Shown: piece by piece, positions 9,511-19,614 of the stretch
Position numbering within the stretch: the stretch's first letter is position 1
Layout of the letters: each line of letters starts with the position of its first letter
NCBI RefSeq assembly: GCF_016811105.1
Contig: NZ_JAFBGM010000001.1
Coordinates: 744,001 to 808,000, forward strand
DNA: 64,000 nt
Reading direction: 5' to 3'
Source of the DNA: Aurantibacter crassamenti
GTDB lineage: Bacteria > Bacteroidota > Bacteroidia > Flavobacteriales > Flavobacteriaceae
Notes under the pieces: generated by a model
What the model saw: only the letters and a program-made list of their open reading frames with translations
What the model was told of the DNA's origin: nothing
The model's database searches: none
Program-made: the position numbers and the translations under genes

Positions 9511-10047
9511 CTTTTTAGATTATAATTGATATACAAATTAAGTTGAATAGTAAATAATAGTTTTATTAAATCTTATTGTCTTTACATGAAATTTAAACCC
9601 AACTTCATGTTTTTACATCATTTTGATAAAATAAAGGTCAAAATTCATGACTTCATGGTTTATGATAAACAAAAAAACATCAGGTTTACTAGAAGAATAT
9701 ACTTCTCAACATATACATTTCAAGATGCCTAATGCAAAAAATAATCTTCAAATTCAGAGTATTATATATAAATAAGGTAGAAATAGATGTTACTCCTTGA
9801 AAATTGACAAACACAACCACCCTTTTTCTCCACTTAATAAGAAATTTAAAAAACTGGTAAATTATAGCTTTTTGACTTAAACTAATACTATTTTAACCTC
9901 AATTTTACAATTGCATAACAAATTGAAATTTAAGGTTAAAATATGATATATAACTAACAATATACTTTATGTTTTCACAAGATTTTTAAAATAGATTTGT
10001 TCACAACTAATTATCAATCAATTCATTTCATAAACGCAACACAAACT
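9511..10047. other. Divergent intergenic region between symporter and SusC genes
   Basis: This 537-bp AT-rich stretch contains no convincing ORF. It must hold the promoters of the minus-strand symporter operon and the plus-strand SusC operon. Apart from a TAnnTTTG-type element just before SusC, I found no clear operator or hairpin in it. Confidence 0.6.
9992..9999 (+). promoter_or_regulatory. Candidate -7 element for the SusC operon
   Basis: TAGATTTG matches the Bacteroidota -7 consensus TAnnTTTG and lies 48 bp before the preferred SusC start at 10048, giving a leader of about 40 nt. A clear -33 TTTG is not visible at the right distance. The TTG at 9997 inside the element also argues against starting SusC there. 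Confidence 0.4.
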
Positions 10048-13000
10048 ATGAAAAAAAGAAATTTAAAATTATTTACCTTCTTTTTACTAAGTATGTTCAT
10101 GGCAAATATTTATGCCCAACAAGAAGTAAACGGAGTTATCAGTGACGTAACCGGCGAATTATTGCCTGGGGTATCGGTCATATTAAAAGGAACAGTTACA
10201 GGAGTAACTTCAGATTTTGACGGCAACTACAGTATAACTGTGCCTGATAATACATCTGTACTTGTGTTTTCGTATTTAGGTATGTCAACACAAGAGATAA
10301 CAGTAGGCAATCAGACCACTATTAATGTGGCTTTAGAGGAGTCTTCTGAAAAATTAGACGAGGTAGTTGTTACTGCACTAGGTATTTCTAGAGAAAAGAA
10401 ATCACTTGGATATTCAGTTGCTGAAGTAGATGGCGATGACATAACAACTGTTACCCAAGAAAATGCATTAAATGCTTTGAATGGTAGAGTTTCTGGGGTA
10501 CAGATTAACTCAACAGGTGGCGCAGGTTCTACAGTAAGTGTAATACTTCGTGGTGCTTCTTCATTAACCACAGATAACCAACCATTATATGTTATAGATG
10601 GAGTGCCACTTTCCAGTGGTCTTACCAACATAGGTAGTGCTGGTAGCGGTATTGCTGTTGATTATGGCGGTGGTATTGGTGATATTAACCCAGATGATAT
10701 CGCTAATGTATCTGTATTAAAAGGCCCAAGTGCAGCTGCACTTTATGGTTCTAGAGGTGCAAATGGTGTTATAATGATTACCACAAAATCGGGTAAAAAA
10801 GGCAAAGGCTTAGGTGTTTCATTTAGTTCTAGTAATGTATATGAAACTCCTTATAAGTTTATCGAAAAAAGTACGCTTTTTGCAAATGGTAGTCGTCCAG
10901 ATCCAACCACTTCTCAAATTGATGAAACTTCATCTGGGTGGATAGGTCCAGAATTAGATAAAGGTTTAAGCGCTATTCAATGGCCTTATACAGACGCAGA
11001 AATAGCCAGTGGTGTTGGTGTTGCTACTCCTTTAACATCTAGAGGTGCAAACAATGCTAAAAACTTCTTCGAATCAGCATTTACTTCAACAAATACTATT
11101 GCAGTAGAGAATAATACAGATCGTATGAACTACCGTATGTCATATACGAATATGCAACATGAAGGTTTTATTCCAAATTCAGATTTACACAGACATAATT
11201 TTGGTGTTAATAGTGCCTTTGATGTTACTGACAAATTTAAAATAACTTCAAGTCTTAAATACACTATTTCAGGTGCGGATAACCGTCCGTCAACAACAGA
11301 AAGAAATGCAAATCCTTTACAAGCTTTATATGATATTAATCCACATATCGATATTAGAGATATGGAAGATTATTGGTTAGTAGAAGGGCAGAGTCAAAAT
11401 GCACCTTATAATTTTGGTGATGATCCATCGGATTTTGAATACAACAATCCATATTTCATGGCATATGAAATAAACAATGGTTTTGAACGCAAAAGACTAA
11501 TGGGTAATATACAGTTTGACTATAAACTATCTGACAAAGTTTCATTAATGGGCCGATATGCGTATAATGATTCTCAAGAGGTAAGAGAAACAACCATATC
11601 TAGTGGTTTTAGTAGAGAAGTGAACGGCTATTATGGTATTGCTAATGTAGGTGGTGTTGAAAGCAATGCTGATTTTTTACTATCCTACAGAGATAAATTA
11701 AGCGAGAATTTCGATTTCGGTATATCTGGTGGTGGTAATATAAGAAATGTAAATACCTATAGTAATTATACAAGAACTAAAAATGGTGGGTCAGGTCTTA
11801 TTATACCAAACCTTTTTCTATTATCGAATATAGCAGCCGATAATGTAGAATATAATGAAATTCTTTCAAGCGAACGTGTTAATAGTTTATATGCCCTAGG
11901 TAATATCAGTTATAAAGACATGGTATATATAGATGCAACAGTTAGAAATGACTGGTCTAGCACATTACCTGAGGACAATAATGATTTCTTATATCCTTCT
12001 GTTTCTTCAAGTATATTGGTGAACAACATTTTCGATATGGGAAATAACGTGTCTTTGTTCAAACTACGTGTTGGTTGGGCACAAGCTGGTAATGATACTA
12101 ATCCCCATAACTTATATGCTATTTTAAATAATTCAGGTGATTGGGGTGCAGCATCGCAATTAGAAGTACAATCCGCTTTAAAGAATAGCGAGATTGAGGC
12201 AGAATTAAATACCTCCACAGAATATGGAGTTGATTTATCGCTATTCAAAAATCGATTATCAATGGATTTTACCTATTATGAATCAGATAATAAAAATCAG
12301 ATTTTTAATAAAACTTTACCAATATCTTCAGGCGCTACTAGTAAACTATTTAATGCAGGTAACTTAAACAGTACAGGTTTTGAAGCGAGCCTAGGAGGTG
12401 TATTAATTGATAGTGATGATTTACGTTGGAATATGAACGTAACATACACCCAAAATAAGACAGTAATTACCGAATTAGCTGAAGGCACCGATTATGTAAG
12501 GTTCTGGAACCAAGCAAGAGGTGGTGCCTATACATGGGTTGGTGAAGAAGTTGGCCAAATAGTTGATGCCGATTTCATTCGAGTAGAAGATGAGAATTCA
12601 CCATACTTTGGATGGCCATTATTAGATGATGAAGGTTGGGAAAATAGCGATAGAACTTTATCAAATGAAGATGGTACTAGAGCTGCTGCTGTAATTGGAA
12701 ACTATAACCCAGATTTTAAAATGGGCTTACAAACATCTATCAATTACAAAAACTGGAATTTATCAATGAACTTTGATTGGAGAAAAGGTGGTCAATTTGT
12801 TTCTCAAACACACCGATATGGCGAATCTGATTTACAAACAACAAGATGGTTAGATAAAGTTCATGATTTAAGTGATGTTGGTGATATTCCAACTTATATA
12901 AAAGAAAATGCTGATACATTTTTATCTCCTACTGGCGAATTTTACCCTATTGTTGGTGGCCCAACAGAAGAATATGGTGGGTTTCCAGTCGATGGTTTAA

Positions 13001-13407
13001 ATGATGGTGTATTCGTCCCAGGTGTTATTGGTACGTATGATGATAATGGCAACTTTATTGCAACTCAAGAAAATATTGGTGGTCCAGGCACACAATATCA
13101 TACCTATGGTGATCAATACGGATGGGATTTCACAAGAAATGCTACTTTCGATGCAGATTATGTTAAACTTAGACAAATCTCAATTGGCTATACATTTTCT
13201 ACCAAGATTGCTGAGAAAATTTCTATGCGCAATTTATCGCTTTCATTGTTCAGCCGTAATATTATTTTATGGACTAAAGCTGGTATAAACATTGATCCAG
13301 AATCTGCCTTTCAATACTCAAATGGTAATTTATCACAAGGAGTTGAACGATATAATATTCAACCATGGGCGATACCTGTAGGAATCAAATTAAACGCAAG
13401 TTTCTAA
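10048..13407 (+). CDS. SusC/RagA-family TonB-dependent outer-membrane transporter
   Basis: The 1119-aa protein imports an oligosaccharide or similar ligand through the outer membrane with TonB energy. The ATG at 10048 is chosen over the upstream TTG at 9997 because it gives a standard signal peptide (MKKRNLKLF, hydrophobic core, cleavage after YAQ). A carboxypeptidase-regulatory-like domain follows (about 26-100, GVISDVTGELLPG), then a TonB-box-like EVVVTALG near 105, the plug domain with PLYVIDGVPLS and GANGVIMITTK, and a long beta-barrel ending in an aromatic-rich strand with terminal Phe. No extra N-terminal STN signalling domain is present, so it is a transporter rather than a sigma-factor transducer. 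SusD starts 21 bp downstream. Confidence 0.95.
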   Translation: MKKRNLKLFTFFLLSMFMANIYAQQEVNGVISDVTGELLPGVSVILKGTVTGVTSDFDGNYSITVPDNTSVLVFSYLGMSTQEITVGNQTTINVALEESSEKLDEVVVTALGISREKKSLGYSVAEVDGDDITTVTQENALNALNGRVSGVQINSTGGAGSTVSVILRGASSLTTDNQPLYVIDGVPLSSGLTNIGSAGSGIAVDYGGGIGDINPDDIANVSVLKGPSAAALYGSRGANGVIMITTKSGKKGKGLGVSFSSSNVYETPYKFIEKSTLFANGSRPDPTTSQIDETSSGWIGPELDKGLSAIQWPYTDAEIASGVGVATPLTSRGANNAKNFFESAFTSTNTIAVENNTDRMNYRMSYTNMQHEGFIPNSDLHRHNFGVNSAFDVTDKFKITSSLKYTISGADNRPSTTERNANPLQALYDINPHIDIRDMEDYWLVEGQSQNAPYNFGDDPSDFEYNNPYFMAYEINNGFERKRLMGNIQFDYKLSDKVSLMGRYAYNDSQEVRETTISSGFSREVNGYYGIANVGGVESNADFLLSYRDKLSENFDFGISGGGNIRNVNTYSNYTRTKNGGSGLIIPNLFLLSNIAADNVEYNEILSSERVNSLYALGNISYKDMVYIDATVRNDWSSTLPEDNNDFLYPSVSSSILVNNIFDMGNNVSLFKLRVGWAQAGNDTNPHNLYAILNNSGDWGAASQLEVQSALKNSEIEAELNTSTEYGVDLSLFKNRLSMDFTYYESDNKNQIFNKTLPISSGATSKLFNAGNLNSTGFEASLGGVLIDSDDLRWNMNVTYTQNKTVITELAEGTDYVRFWNQARGGAYTWVGEEVGQIVDADFIRVEDENSPYFGWPLLDDEGWENSDRTLSNEDGTRAAAVIGNYNPDFKMGLQTSINYKNWNLSMNFDWRKGGQFVSQTHRYGESDLQTTRWLDKVHDLSDVGDIPTYIKENADTFLSPTGEFYPIVGGPTEEYGGFPVDGLNDGVFVPGVIGTYDDNGNFIATQENIGGPGTQYHTYGDQYGWDFTRNATFDADYVKLRQISIGYTFSTKIAEKISMRNLSLSLFSRNIILWTKAGINIDPESAFQYSNGNLSQGVERYNIQPWAIPVGIKLNASF

Positions 13408-13428
13408 ATAAAATTAAAAAATAAGAAT

Positions 13429-15120
13429 ATGAAATTAGTTAAAAACATAGCAATTCTATTTCTTTTTGTGCCATTGTTAGTTATAGTTTCTTGCGATGAT
13501 GGCTTGGTAGAAATAAATGAAAATCCAAATGGGATTGAACCCAGTTTGGCCGACCCTAACTTGTTAATAAGCGCTGTAATGACAGGTATTGCAACAAGTA
13601 CAACCTCAAATGGTTATTCTGGCGATACCGGAGCGGCTTCACAATTTATACAGAAAGATTCGTGGTCGAACAATCGATACGATTGGGAAACTGGATCCAT
13701 CTGGAATTCAAATTACGGGTTACTTAGAACTAATAAAGTAGCTTATGAAAGAGCAGTAGAACTTGGGTTACCATTTCATGAGGGAGTTACTTTAATATTA
13801 AAATCAATGTTATTTGGTAGTTTGACAGATTACTATGGTGACATTCCTTATTCTCAGGCTTTAAATGGAAGTGGTGATTTGGAAGGAGAACGACCAGCAT
13901 ATGATACCCAAGAAACAGTTTACAAGAGTATTATAGCAGATTTAGAATTGGCTTCAAGTCTTTTAGGAGGTTCAAATTACGAAGGTGTCATAGCTAGTCA
14001 AGATGTTTTTTATGGCGGTGATGCTTCAAAATGGCAAAAGTTAGCTAATTCTTTAGCACTACGCTATTATATGCGTCTGTCCGAAAAGTTACCCGCTTAT
14101 GCAGAAGCTGGTGTTACGAGTACGTTAGCAAAACCATTAATAAGTGAGATTGATGATGAGCTTGTACTAAGTTATATTGGTGGTATTTCTGAACAATCAT
14201 GGCCAAGTAGTGGACAGTTTGGCACTGCTTCTGATTTTTATAGAGTAAAGCCTTGCACAACCATGACTGATAAATTAAAGGAATTAGAAGATCCTAGAAT
14301 TGCTGTATGGTTTGCTCCTGTAGCAGTACCTACAAAAGTGGTACCTGCAGCAGAAGTACCAGGAGGAGGAGATATGGCCGAAGAAGATGGTATTCGCTAT
14401 ATTAATGCGGAAACCATGGCAGCCAACAATATAGCAATATACTCACAAGACACATATGCAGCTGAGTTAGAAGCAGGTAATAAATTGGTAGATACCAGTA
14501 GCGTTTATGTTGGCCTACCTGTTGCAGTTAGTGCTGTAGACCCATATGAATATAACTTAAATTCAGAAGGTTCTAGAGGTGGTACAAATGCATATGTTTC
14601 ACGAATGAATGAAGTATTCAATCAAAAAGACGATGGTGGAAACCTTTTAAAAGCACGTTTGTTTTCGTTTGCTGAATTATCATTTTTAAAAGCTGAAGCA
14701 GCGGTTAGAGGCTGGGGTTCTGACGCCGAAGGAAATTATTTAGCAGGCATTCAAGCTTCTTTTGATGTATGGGGTGTTTCAGATGATTACACTGCGTATG
14801 TTGCAAATCCAGATGTAGCTTTTAATGGTACGTTAGCGCAAATAATAGAACAAAAATGGATTGCCAATATGTTTAATGGCAATGAAGCATATTTAGACTG
14901 GAGAAGAACCGGTTTACCAGAATTAAATGCTGGGCCATTTGCAAGAGAAGATGTTATGCCATTACGTTTTATTTATCCAAGTGATGAAATCGACAATAAT
15001 GGAGCGAATTATGCAACAGGAGCTTCTACTTTAGAAGAAACCGCATATAGTTCAACAGATCCAGACGATAGTCCATATTCTCGTCCTTGGATCGTTCAAG
15101 GTGTTTCAAAACCATGGTAA
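13429..15120 (+). CDS. SusD/RagB-family outer-membrane lipoprotein
   Basis: The 563-aa protein is the surface-exposed lid that captures ligand for SusC. It has a lipoprotein signal (LLVIVSCDDG, lipidated Cys near 23) and the alpha-helical SusD-like fold, with the pattern LADPNLLISAV, then TDYYGDIPYSQAL, then SFAELSFLKAEA and the conserved EAYLDWRRTGLPEL near the C-terminus. These features fit the SusD-like subfamily often called SusD-like_2. It lies 21 bp after SusC, and a strong hairpin terminator stands 57 bp after its stop, so SusCD can be transcribed as a two-gene unit with read-through to the enzymes downstream. Confidence 0.95.
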   Translation: MKLVKNIAILFLFVPLLVIVSCDDGLVEINENPNGIEPSLADPNLLISAVMTGIATSTTSNGYSGDTGAASQFIQKDSWSNNRYDWETGSIWNSNYGLLRTNKVAYERAVELGLPFHEGVTLILKSMLFGSLTDYYGDIPYSQALNGSGDLEGERPAYDTQETVYKSIIADLELASSLLGGSNYEGVIASQDVFYGGDASKWQKLANSLALRYYMRLSEKLPAYAEAGVTSTLAKPLISEIDDELVLSYIGGISEQSWPSSGQFGTASDFYRVKPCTTMTDKLKELEDPRIAVWFAPVAVPTKVVPAAEVPGGGDMAEEDGIRYINAETMAANNIAIYSQDTYAAELEAGNKLVDTSSVYVGLPVAVSAVDPYEYNLNSEGSRGGTNAYVSRMNEVFNQKDDGGNLLKARLFSFAELSFLKAEAAVRGWGSDAEGNYLAGIQASFDVWGVSDDYTAYVANPDVAFNGTLAQIIEQKWIANMFNGNEAYLDWRRTGLPELNAGPFAREDVMPLRFIYPSDEIDNNGANYATGASTLEETAYSSTDPDDSPYSRPWIVQGVSKPW

Positions 15121-15176
15121 TGTAAATGAATTAGCAAAAACCTTTTACTTTTTTATTGTTTTTGAGTTAATTATTT

Positions 15177-15206
15177 AATTGCCTGAGGAAACTCAGGCAA
15201 TTTTAT
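15177..15206 (+). terminator. Rho-independent terminator after SusD
   Basis: Perfect 11-bp stem (15177-15187 with 15192-15202, GCCTGAG/CTCAGGC core) closed by a GAAA tetraloop and followed by TTTTAT. It separates the SusCD pair from the enzyme genes and could set their expression ratio. Confidence 0.85.
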
Positions 15207-15270
15207 GAAATATAGTTTCAACTATTTTTATATAGATTCACGATACAAATTTTGAAGAAAATTTAATGAC

Positions 15271-16491
15271 ATGAAAAAATCAGTCTTCATAATAGTTTTA
15301 ATCCTTTCCGGATGCTTTAATACAGAAATTTGGGGGCAAAAAGTTAACGTGTTTCCTAAAAAAACGGATCCACTTCACAAAAAGGTGGATATGTTTGATA
15401 GACTAATGTTGGGTAATCATTGGAATGAAGGCGCAATAATGCAGCGCGTTATTTTTCCTCCAGCTGGTTTAAATAGACCCATTATTGGTCCTCAAGCAGA
15501 CTGTTTAGATCCTACTTCAGAATTGTTGGCTGCCTATTCACATAAATATGCAATTACAAAAGATGAAAAAGATAGAGAAATTGCAAACCAAATATTTGAA
15601 GCAATATTAAAACTTGAAAAAGTAACTGGGGTAAGTGGTCTTGTTGCCCGTAGTTTTAATCAAACAGATAAACCCCTATGGCACGAAGAAACCTTTTGGT
15701 ATCATGAATGGCATCAATCTTCATCAATGCCTGGGTACAGATGGTTAGGTGATTTAAGTGCTGATAAATTCACTTCTATTTTTTATGGTGTTGGAACTTT
15801 CTGGGAATTATGTGCCGATGAAAATTACAAAACACAAGCAGCCGGACTTTTAGATCGCTTTATAGGAAGAGTAGTTGATGACAATTTTAAATTGACAGAC
15901 CTTGATGGCAAAATGACCTTATGGGGTAATTTTTGTCCAGATTTACCACACCAAGAGTTAAATTCTTTAGAGATGTTAGCCGCCCTTAAGGTGACACATC
16001 ACATTACTGGTAAAGAACGATACAATGCTGCCTATCATATGCTTATTGACAGATACAATTACGATGACCATCAAATTAATTCAAAAATACTTTTCCCCGA
16101 AGAGTGGCGAAATGTAGGTGATGATTATCATGCAGCCCGATCACTATATATGATTATGCGATATGAAAAAGATCCTTCATTACTTCTCAAATATAAAATG
16201 AATTTAAATCGTCATTGGTATGATTGGAAAGATATGGAATTTGACTTTGAGAGCTCAATTTGGTTCATAATGGTTTATCAAGTACTTACCGATGAAAATA
16301 TAATGACAGAAGAGCGACAGTTGGCGATAAAAAACATGTGGGGTTTTGAACGAAAAACCAAGGAATATAATGTGCCTCAAAAAGATGGTACTTTTAAAAA
16401 GATAAAATCAGAAGAAGAAGGAACTGCTGCAGCCATGATTCGTAATTATTGGTTTGGCAGATATTATGGATTAATTGATGCAAAATGGTGA
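15271..16491 (+). CDS. Exported alpha/alpha-barrel protein, putative glycan-active enzyme
   Basis: The 406-aa product begins with a lipoprotein-like signal (LILSGC, Cys15); cleavage after WGQ is the alternative. The body is helix-rich with regular aromatic motifs (ETFWYHEWHQSS, GKMTLWGNFCPD, ITGKERYNAAYHML) typical of (alpha/alpha)6-barrel glycan hydrolases or lyases. I do not recognise a numbered family. The C-terminal half of the 741-aa protein at 25100-27325 shows the same motif order (DFDGKPTTWGKWNPE, FTGKEKYREKAFDLM), so the two are distant paralogues. It is the first gene after the SusD terminator and lies 5 bp before the SUMF1-like gene. Breakdown of the imported glycan is the likely role. 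Confidence 0.65.
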   Translation: MKKSVFIIVLILSGCFNTEIWGQKVNVFPKKTDPLHKKVDMFDRLMLGNHWNEGAIMQRVIFPPAGLNRPIIGPQADCLDPTSELLAAYSHKYAITKDEKDREIANQIFEAILKLEKVTGVSGLVARSFNQTDKPLWHEETFWYHEWHQSSSMPGYRWLGDLSADKFTSIFYGVGTFWELCADENYKTQAAGLLDRFIGRVVDDNFKLTDLDGKMTLWGNFCPDLPHQELNSLEMLAALKVTHHITGKERYNAAYHMLIDRYNYDDHQINSKILFPEEWRNVGDDYHAARSLYMIMRYEKDPSLLLKYKMNLNRHWYDWKDMEFDFESSIWFIMVYQVLTDENIMTEERQLAIKNMWGFERKTKEYNVPQKDGTFKKIKSEEEGTAAAMIRNYWFGRYYGLIDAKW

Positions 16492-16496
16492 TTAAG

Positions 16497-17192
16497 ATGA
16501 GAAAATTAATAATCAATATACTGTGTTTTTTTAGTTATGTAATTGTTTTTGGACAAACAACTCCTGAACCACCTGAAGGAATGGTTTACGTGCCAGCAGG
16601 CAATTTTATTATGGGAAGTGAAAATGGAGATCCAGATGAAAAACCAAAACAAATTGCAACTACTGAAGCCTATTTTATTGACAAATACGAAGTAAGCAAT
16701 ACTGAATTTGCAAAGTTCGACCCTACTTTTAAGTTCTCAGAAGAAAAGAAAAACAATGCAGCAATTGTGACTTGGTCTCAAGCAAATGCATATGCAACAT
16801 GGGCAGGTAAAAGATTACCCACCGAAAAAGAATGGGAAAAAGCAGCAAGAGGTACAGATGGTCGAATTTTTCCGTGGGGCGATACGTATGATAACACTTA
16901 TGTGGTATGGGATCAAAAAAGCACCAGAGGTACATCAATTGCAAAACCAGAAAGTATTTATGGTTGCTTTGATATGGCAGGTGGCGTTTGGGAATGGACA
17001 TCAGATTGGTACCAACCATATCCTGGAAATACAACACCGATGGAGCAGTATGGCGAAAAATATAAAGTAATGCGCGGGGGGTCAAATTTCAATAATCATT
17101 CTTTTATCCGCAGCTCACATCGCTATTATTTGTTACCCGAAAAAATTAGTGCTTACCCAGTTGGTATTAGGTGCGTGAAAGATGTAGACTAA
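16497..17192 (+). CDS. SUMF1/formylglycine-generating-enzyme-like protein without the catalytic cysteines
   Basis: The 231-aa protein starts at 16497 (MRKLIINIL, signal peptide ending VFGQ); the ATG at 16485 lies within the previous gene. It has the FGE-sulfatase domain: GMVYVPAGNFIMGSE, FIDKYEVSNTEFAKF, RLPTEKEWEKAARG, GGVWEWTSDWYQ and a C-terminal GIRC. In true formylglycine-generating enzymes two cysteines lie in the segment before that C-terminal motif; here the segment reads FIRSSHRYYLLPE and has none. The protein therefore probably binds a ligand or modifies a different target. No sulfatase gene is recognisable in the window, which agrees with a non-FGE role. The gene is nearly contiguous with its neighbours. 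Confidence 0.8.
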   Translation: MRKLIINILCFFSYVIVFGQTTPEPPEGMVYVPAGNFIMGSENGDPDEKPKQIATTEAYFIDKYEVSNTEFAKFDPTFKFSEEKKNNAAIVTWSQANAYATWAGKRLPTEKEWEKAARGTDGRIFPWGDTYDNTYVVWDQKSTRGTSIAKPESIYGCFDMAGGVWEWTSDWYQPYPGNTTPMEQYGEKYKVMRGGSNFNNHSFIRSSHRYYLLPEKISAYPVGIRCVKDVD

Positions 17193-17203
17193 CAACATTT
17201 AAA

Positions 17204-19558
17204 ATGAAATCAAATTTTAATATAAAAGTCGGTTTTAAAAGATTTGTACTCTTTGCATTGACAATTAGTTATATCTCTTGTACTCAAAACACAAATCAAA
17301 CAGTAGATGTATCAGAAGCAACAATTATCTTTTCTACTTCAATTACAGATACTTTTCAAGAAACTGCTACAACAATTTTAAAAGAAGAAATAGAAAAACG
17401 GACACAATTAAAACTTGCTGCCAATAACGATTTAAATACGAACACCTTTATTGCACTTTCGCTAAGCAAAGACAAAAATCTTAATGAATTTTCAATACCT
17501 AATAGAACAGAAGAAAAACCTGAATATAAAAAAGAAGGCTATCGTTTGGTATATGAAAAAACAAACGGTAAAAACATTATTTGGGTTATTGCTAGTGATA
17601 ATAGAGGATTGCTTTATGGCATTGGAAAACTATTAAGAACTGCAAAAATGCAGGAGAAGAAGATTGCGCTTTCATCTAATATTGATATTTCTGAATCCCC
17701 AGAATTTGAATTGCGCGGACATCAATTTGGTTATCGAAATACAGCAAATTCATGGGATTCGTGGACAGTAGCACAATTTGATCAGCACTTTCGTGAACAA
17801 GTACTTTTTGGTGCGAACAGTTTTGAGAACATACCATTTCAAAACCCCAACTCTAGTGTTCACTTTAAAATTCACCCTCAAGAAATGGAGGTTGAATTAA
17901 GTAAGATCTGTGACAAATATGAAGCTGATTATTGGGTTTGGACACCTGCTCCACATGATTTATCCATTCAGAATGCACATCAAAAAGGTTTGGAAGAACA
18001 AGAAGCATTTTATGCTCGTTGCCCAAGACTTGATGGTGTATTTGTACCTGGTGGTGATCCTGGTGAGAATCATCCTTCCAAACTAATACCATATCTAAAA
18101 GATCTATCTGTACTATTAAAAAAACACCATCCTGATGCTGGTATATGGGTATCACTGCAAGGTTTTAATGAAGAGAAAGTATCCTATTTTTTTGAATACC
18201 TACAAACTGAAAATCCAGATTGGCTTAAAGGGCTAGTATATGGGCCAAGCAGTCCACCAATTGATGTTGAACGCGAACTACTTCCTGAAAAATACAAACA
18301 TCGCTTTTACCCAGATATTACACACACTGTTCGTTGTCACTATCCTGTTGAAAATTGGGATCAAGCGTTTGCGCTTACTTTAGGAAGAGAACCTTGTAAT
18401 CCACAACCAAATCATTATGCTAAACTATTTAATCAAGACGCATCGTTTACAGATGGTTTTATTACCTATTCTGACGGTTCACATGATGATATAAACAAAG
18501 TTGTTTGGAGCCAATTAGGTTGGAATTCTAAGGTTAATATTGAAAATACAATTCTTGAATACAGTAGATTTTTCTTTGGTGAAGCAATAGCAGAAGATGC
18601 TGCTACCGGAATTTTAAATCTAGAAAAAAATTGGGAAGGTCCTCTAATTGGAAATGCTATTGTAAAAAAAACATTATCACATTGGCAAAAATTAGAAAAT
18701 GAAAATCCACAATTACAAGATAATTGGCGCTGGCAACAATTACTAATGCGAGCCTATTATGATGCATATATTCAAGACCGTTTAACCTATGAAAAAAATC
18801 TAGAATCAGAAGTATATGATTTAATTGCTGACGCCAAAAATAAGGGTGTAGACAAAACAATGCAAAATGCACTTGAACATTTAAAAAAGGCGGATAGTGA
18901 ACCAGTTTCACAAGATTTAAAGAAGAAGGTTTTTAATTATGCAGATGCTTTATTTAAATCTGTAGGTGCGCAAACAAGTGTTGAAAAATACAATGCAAGT
19001 GGAACCGAACGAGGTGCAATTCTCGATTTGATTGATCATCCTTTAAATAATAGATGGTGGCTAGAAGATGAATTTAAAAAAATAGAAAAGCTAAAAACAG
19101 AAGAAGAAAAACTAAATAGATTATTGTTTTTAAAGACTTATGAAAACCCAAGTGAAGGTAGTTTTTATGATAACATTTCTAGTGCTGATGCGAAACATGT
19201 AACGTCTAAAACTGATGACGCAATTGACTTTTTATGGGAAAACAATGGTAAAAGTAGAAAACGACTTTCAACCCAATTATTTCAATTTACGCCAACATTA
19301 GAATATAATGAACTTGATCCCGATGCAAGTTATATTATACGTGTTTCAGGGTATGGAGAAGCTCTTTTACGGGCCAATGGTCAACTTTTGAAACCAACAA
19401 AATATGAAAAAGACTTTGAGCAATTCAAAGAATTTCCTCTATACAAGAAGCTTATAAAAGACGGAAAACTTAAAATCACTTTTGACAAACCTGACGAAGA
19501 ACATTTGAATTGGAGAAAGCAATCGCGAGTGACCGATGTTTGGATTTTAAAACAATAG
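17204..19558 (+). CDS. Large glycoside-hydrolase-like lipoprotein (GH20/GH67-type N-terminal domain)
   Basis: This 784-aa protein starts at the ATG 17204 (MKSNFNIKVGF), because the upstream GTG at 17171 lies inside the preceding gene. A hydrophobic leader ends at SYISC, consistent with lipidation. Residues up to about 150 form an alpha/beta domain like those preceding GH20, GH67 and GH84 barrels (ILKEEIEKRTQLKL, VIASDNRGLLYGIGKLL). A barrel-like region follows, with ELRGHQFGYRNTANSWDSW, VFVPGGDPGENHP and TDGFITYSDGSHDD. No catalytic pair can be assigned by eye, so the family number is open; alpha-glucuronidase or hexosaminidase relatives are candidates. It sits in the SusCD enzyme cluster before the ROK kinase. 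Confidence 0.65.
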   Translation: MKSNFNIKVGFKRFVLFALTISYISCTQNTNQTVDVSEATIIFSTSITDTFQETATTILKEEIEKRTQLKLAANNDLNTNTFIALSLSKDKNLNEFSIPNRTEEKPEYKKEGYRLVYEKTNGKNIIWVIASDNRGLLYGIGKLLRTAKMQEKKIALSSNIDISESPEFELRGHQFGYRNTANSWDSWTVAQFDQHFREQVLFGANSFENIPFQNPNSSVHFKIHPQEMEVELSKICDKYEADYWVWTPAPHDLSIQNAHQKGLEEQEAFYARCPRLDGVFVPGGDPGENHPSKLIPYLKDLSVLLKKHHPDAGIWVSLQGFNEEKVSYFFEYLQTENPDWLKGLVYGPSSPPIDVERELLPEKYKHRFYPDITHTVRCHYPVENWDQAFALTLGREPCNPQPNHYAKLFNQDASFTDGFITYSDGSHDDINKVVWSQLGWNSKVNIENTILEYSRFFFGEAIAEDAATGILNLEKNWEGPLIGNAIVKKTLSHWQKLENENPQLQDNWRWQQLLMRAYYDAYIQDRLTYEKNLESEVYDLIADAKNKGVDKTMQNALEHLKKADSEPVSQDLKKKVFNYADALFKSVGAQTSVEKYNASGTERGAILDLIDHPLNNRWWLEDEFKKIEKLKTEEEKLNRLLFLKTYENPSEGSFYDNISSADAKHVTSKTDDAIDFLWENNGKSRKRLSTQLFQFTPTLEYNELDPDASYIIRVSGYGEALLRANGQLLKPTKYEKDFEQFKEFPLYKKLIKDGKLKITFDKPDEEHLNWRKQSRVTDVWILKQ

Positions 19559-19614
19559 TTGATTACTTTCACTATAGCACACTAATTCTAGTTTGATTTA
19601 AGAATTTGCAGAAA

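Noticed and set aside
9997-10047. Longer SusC start at TTG 9997
   Set aside because: It would place 17 residues in front of a perfect signal peptide and overlaps the likely -7 promoter element.
10311-12488. Minus-strand ORFs inside the SusC gene
   Set aside because: They are antisense to a well-conserved gene, have no recognisable domain and disappear as codon shadows.
16729-17085. 118-codon antisense ORF inside the SUMF1-like gene
   Set aside because: Histidine- and leucine-rich composition, no family and complete overlap with a clear gene on the plus strand.
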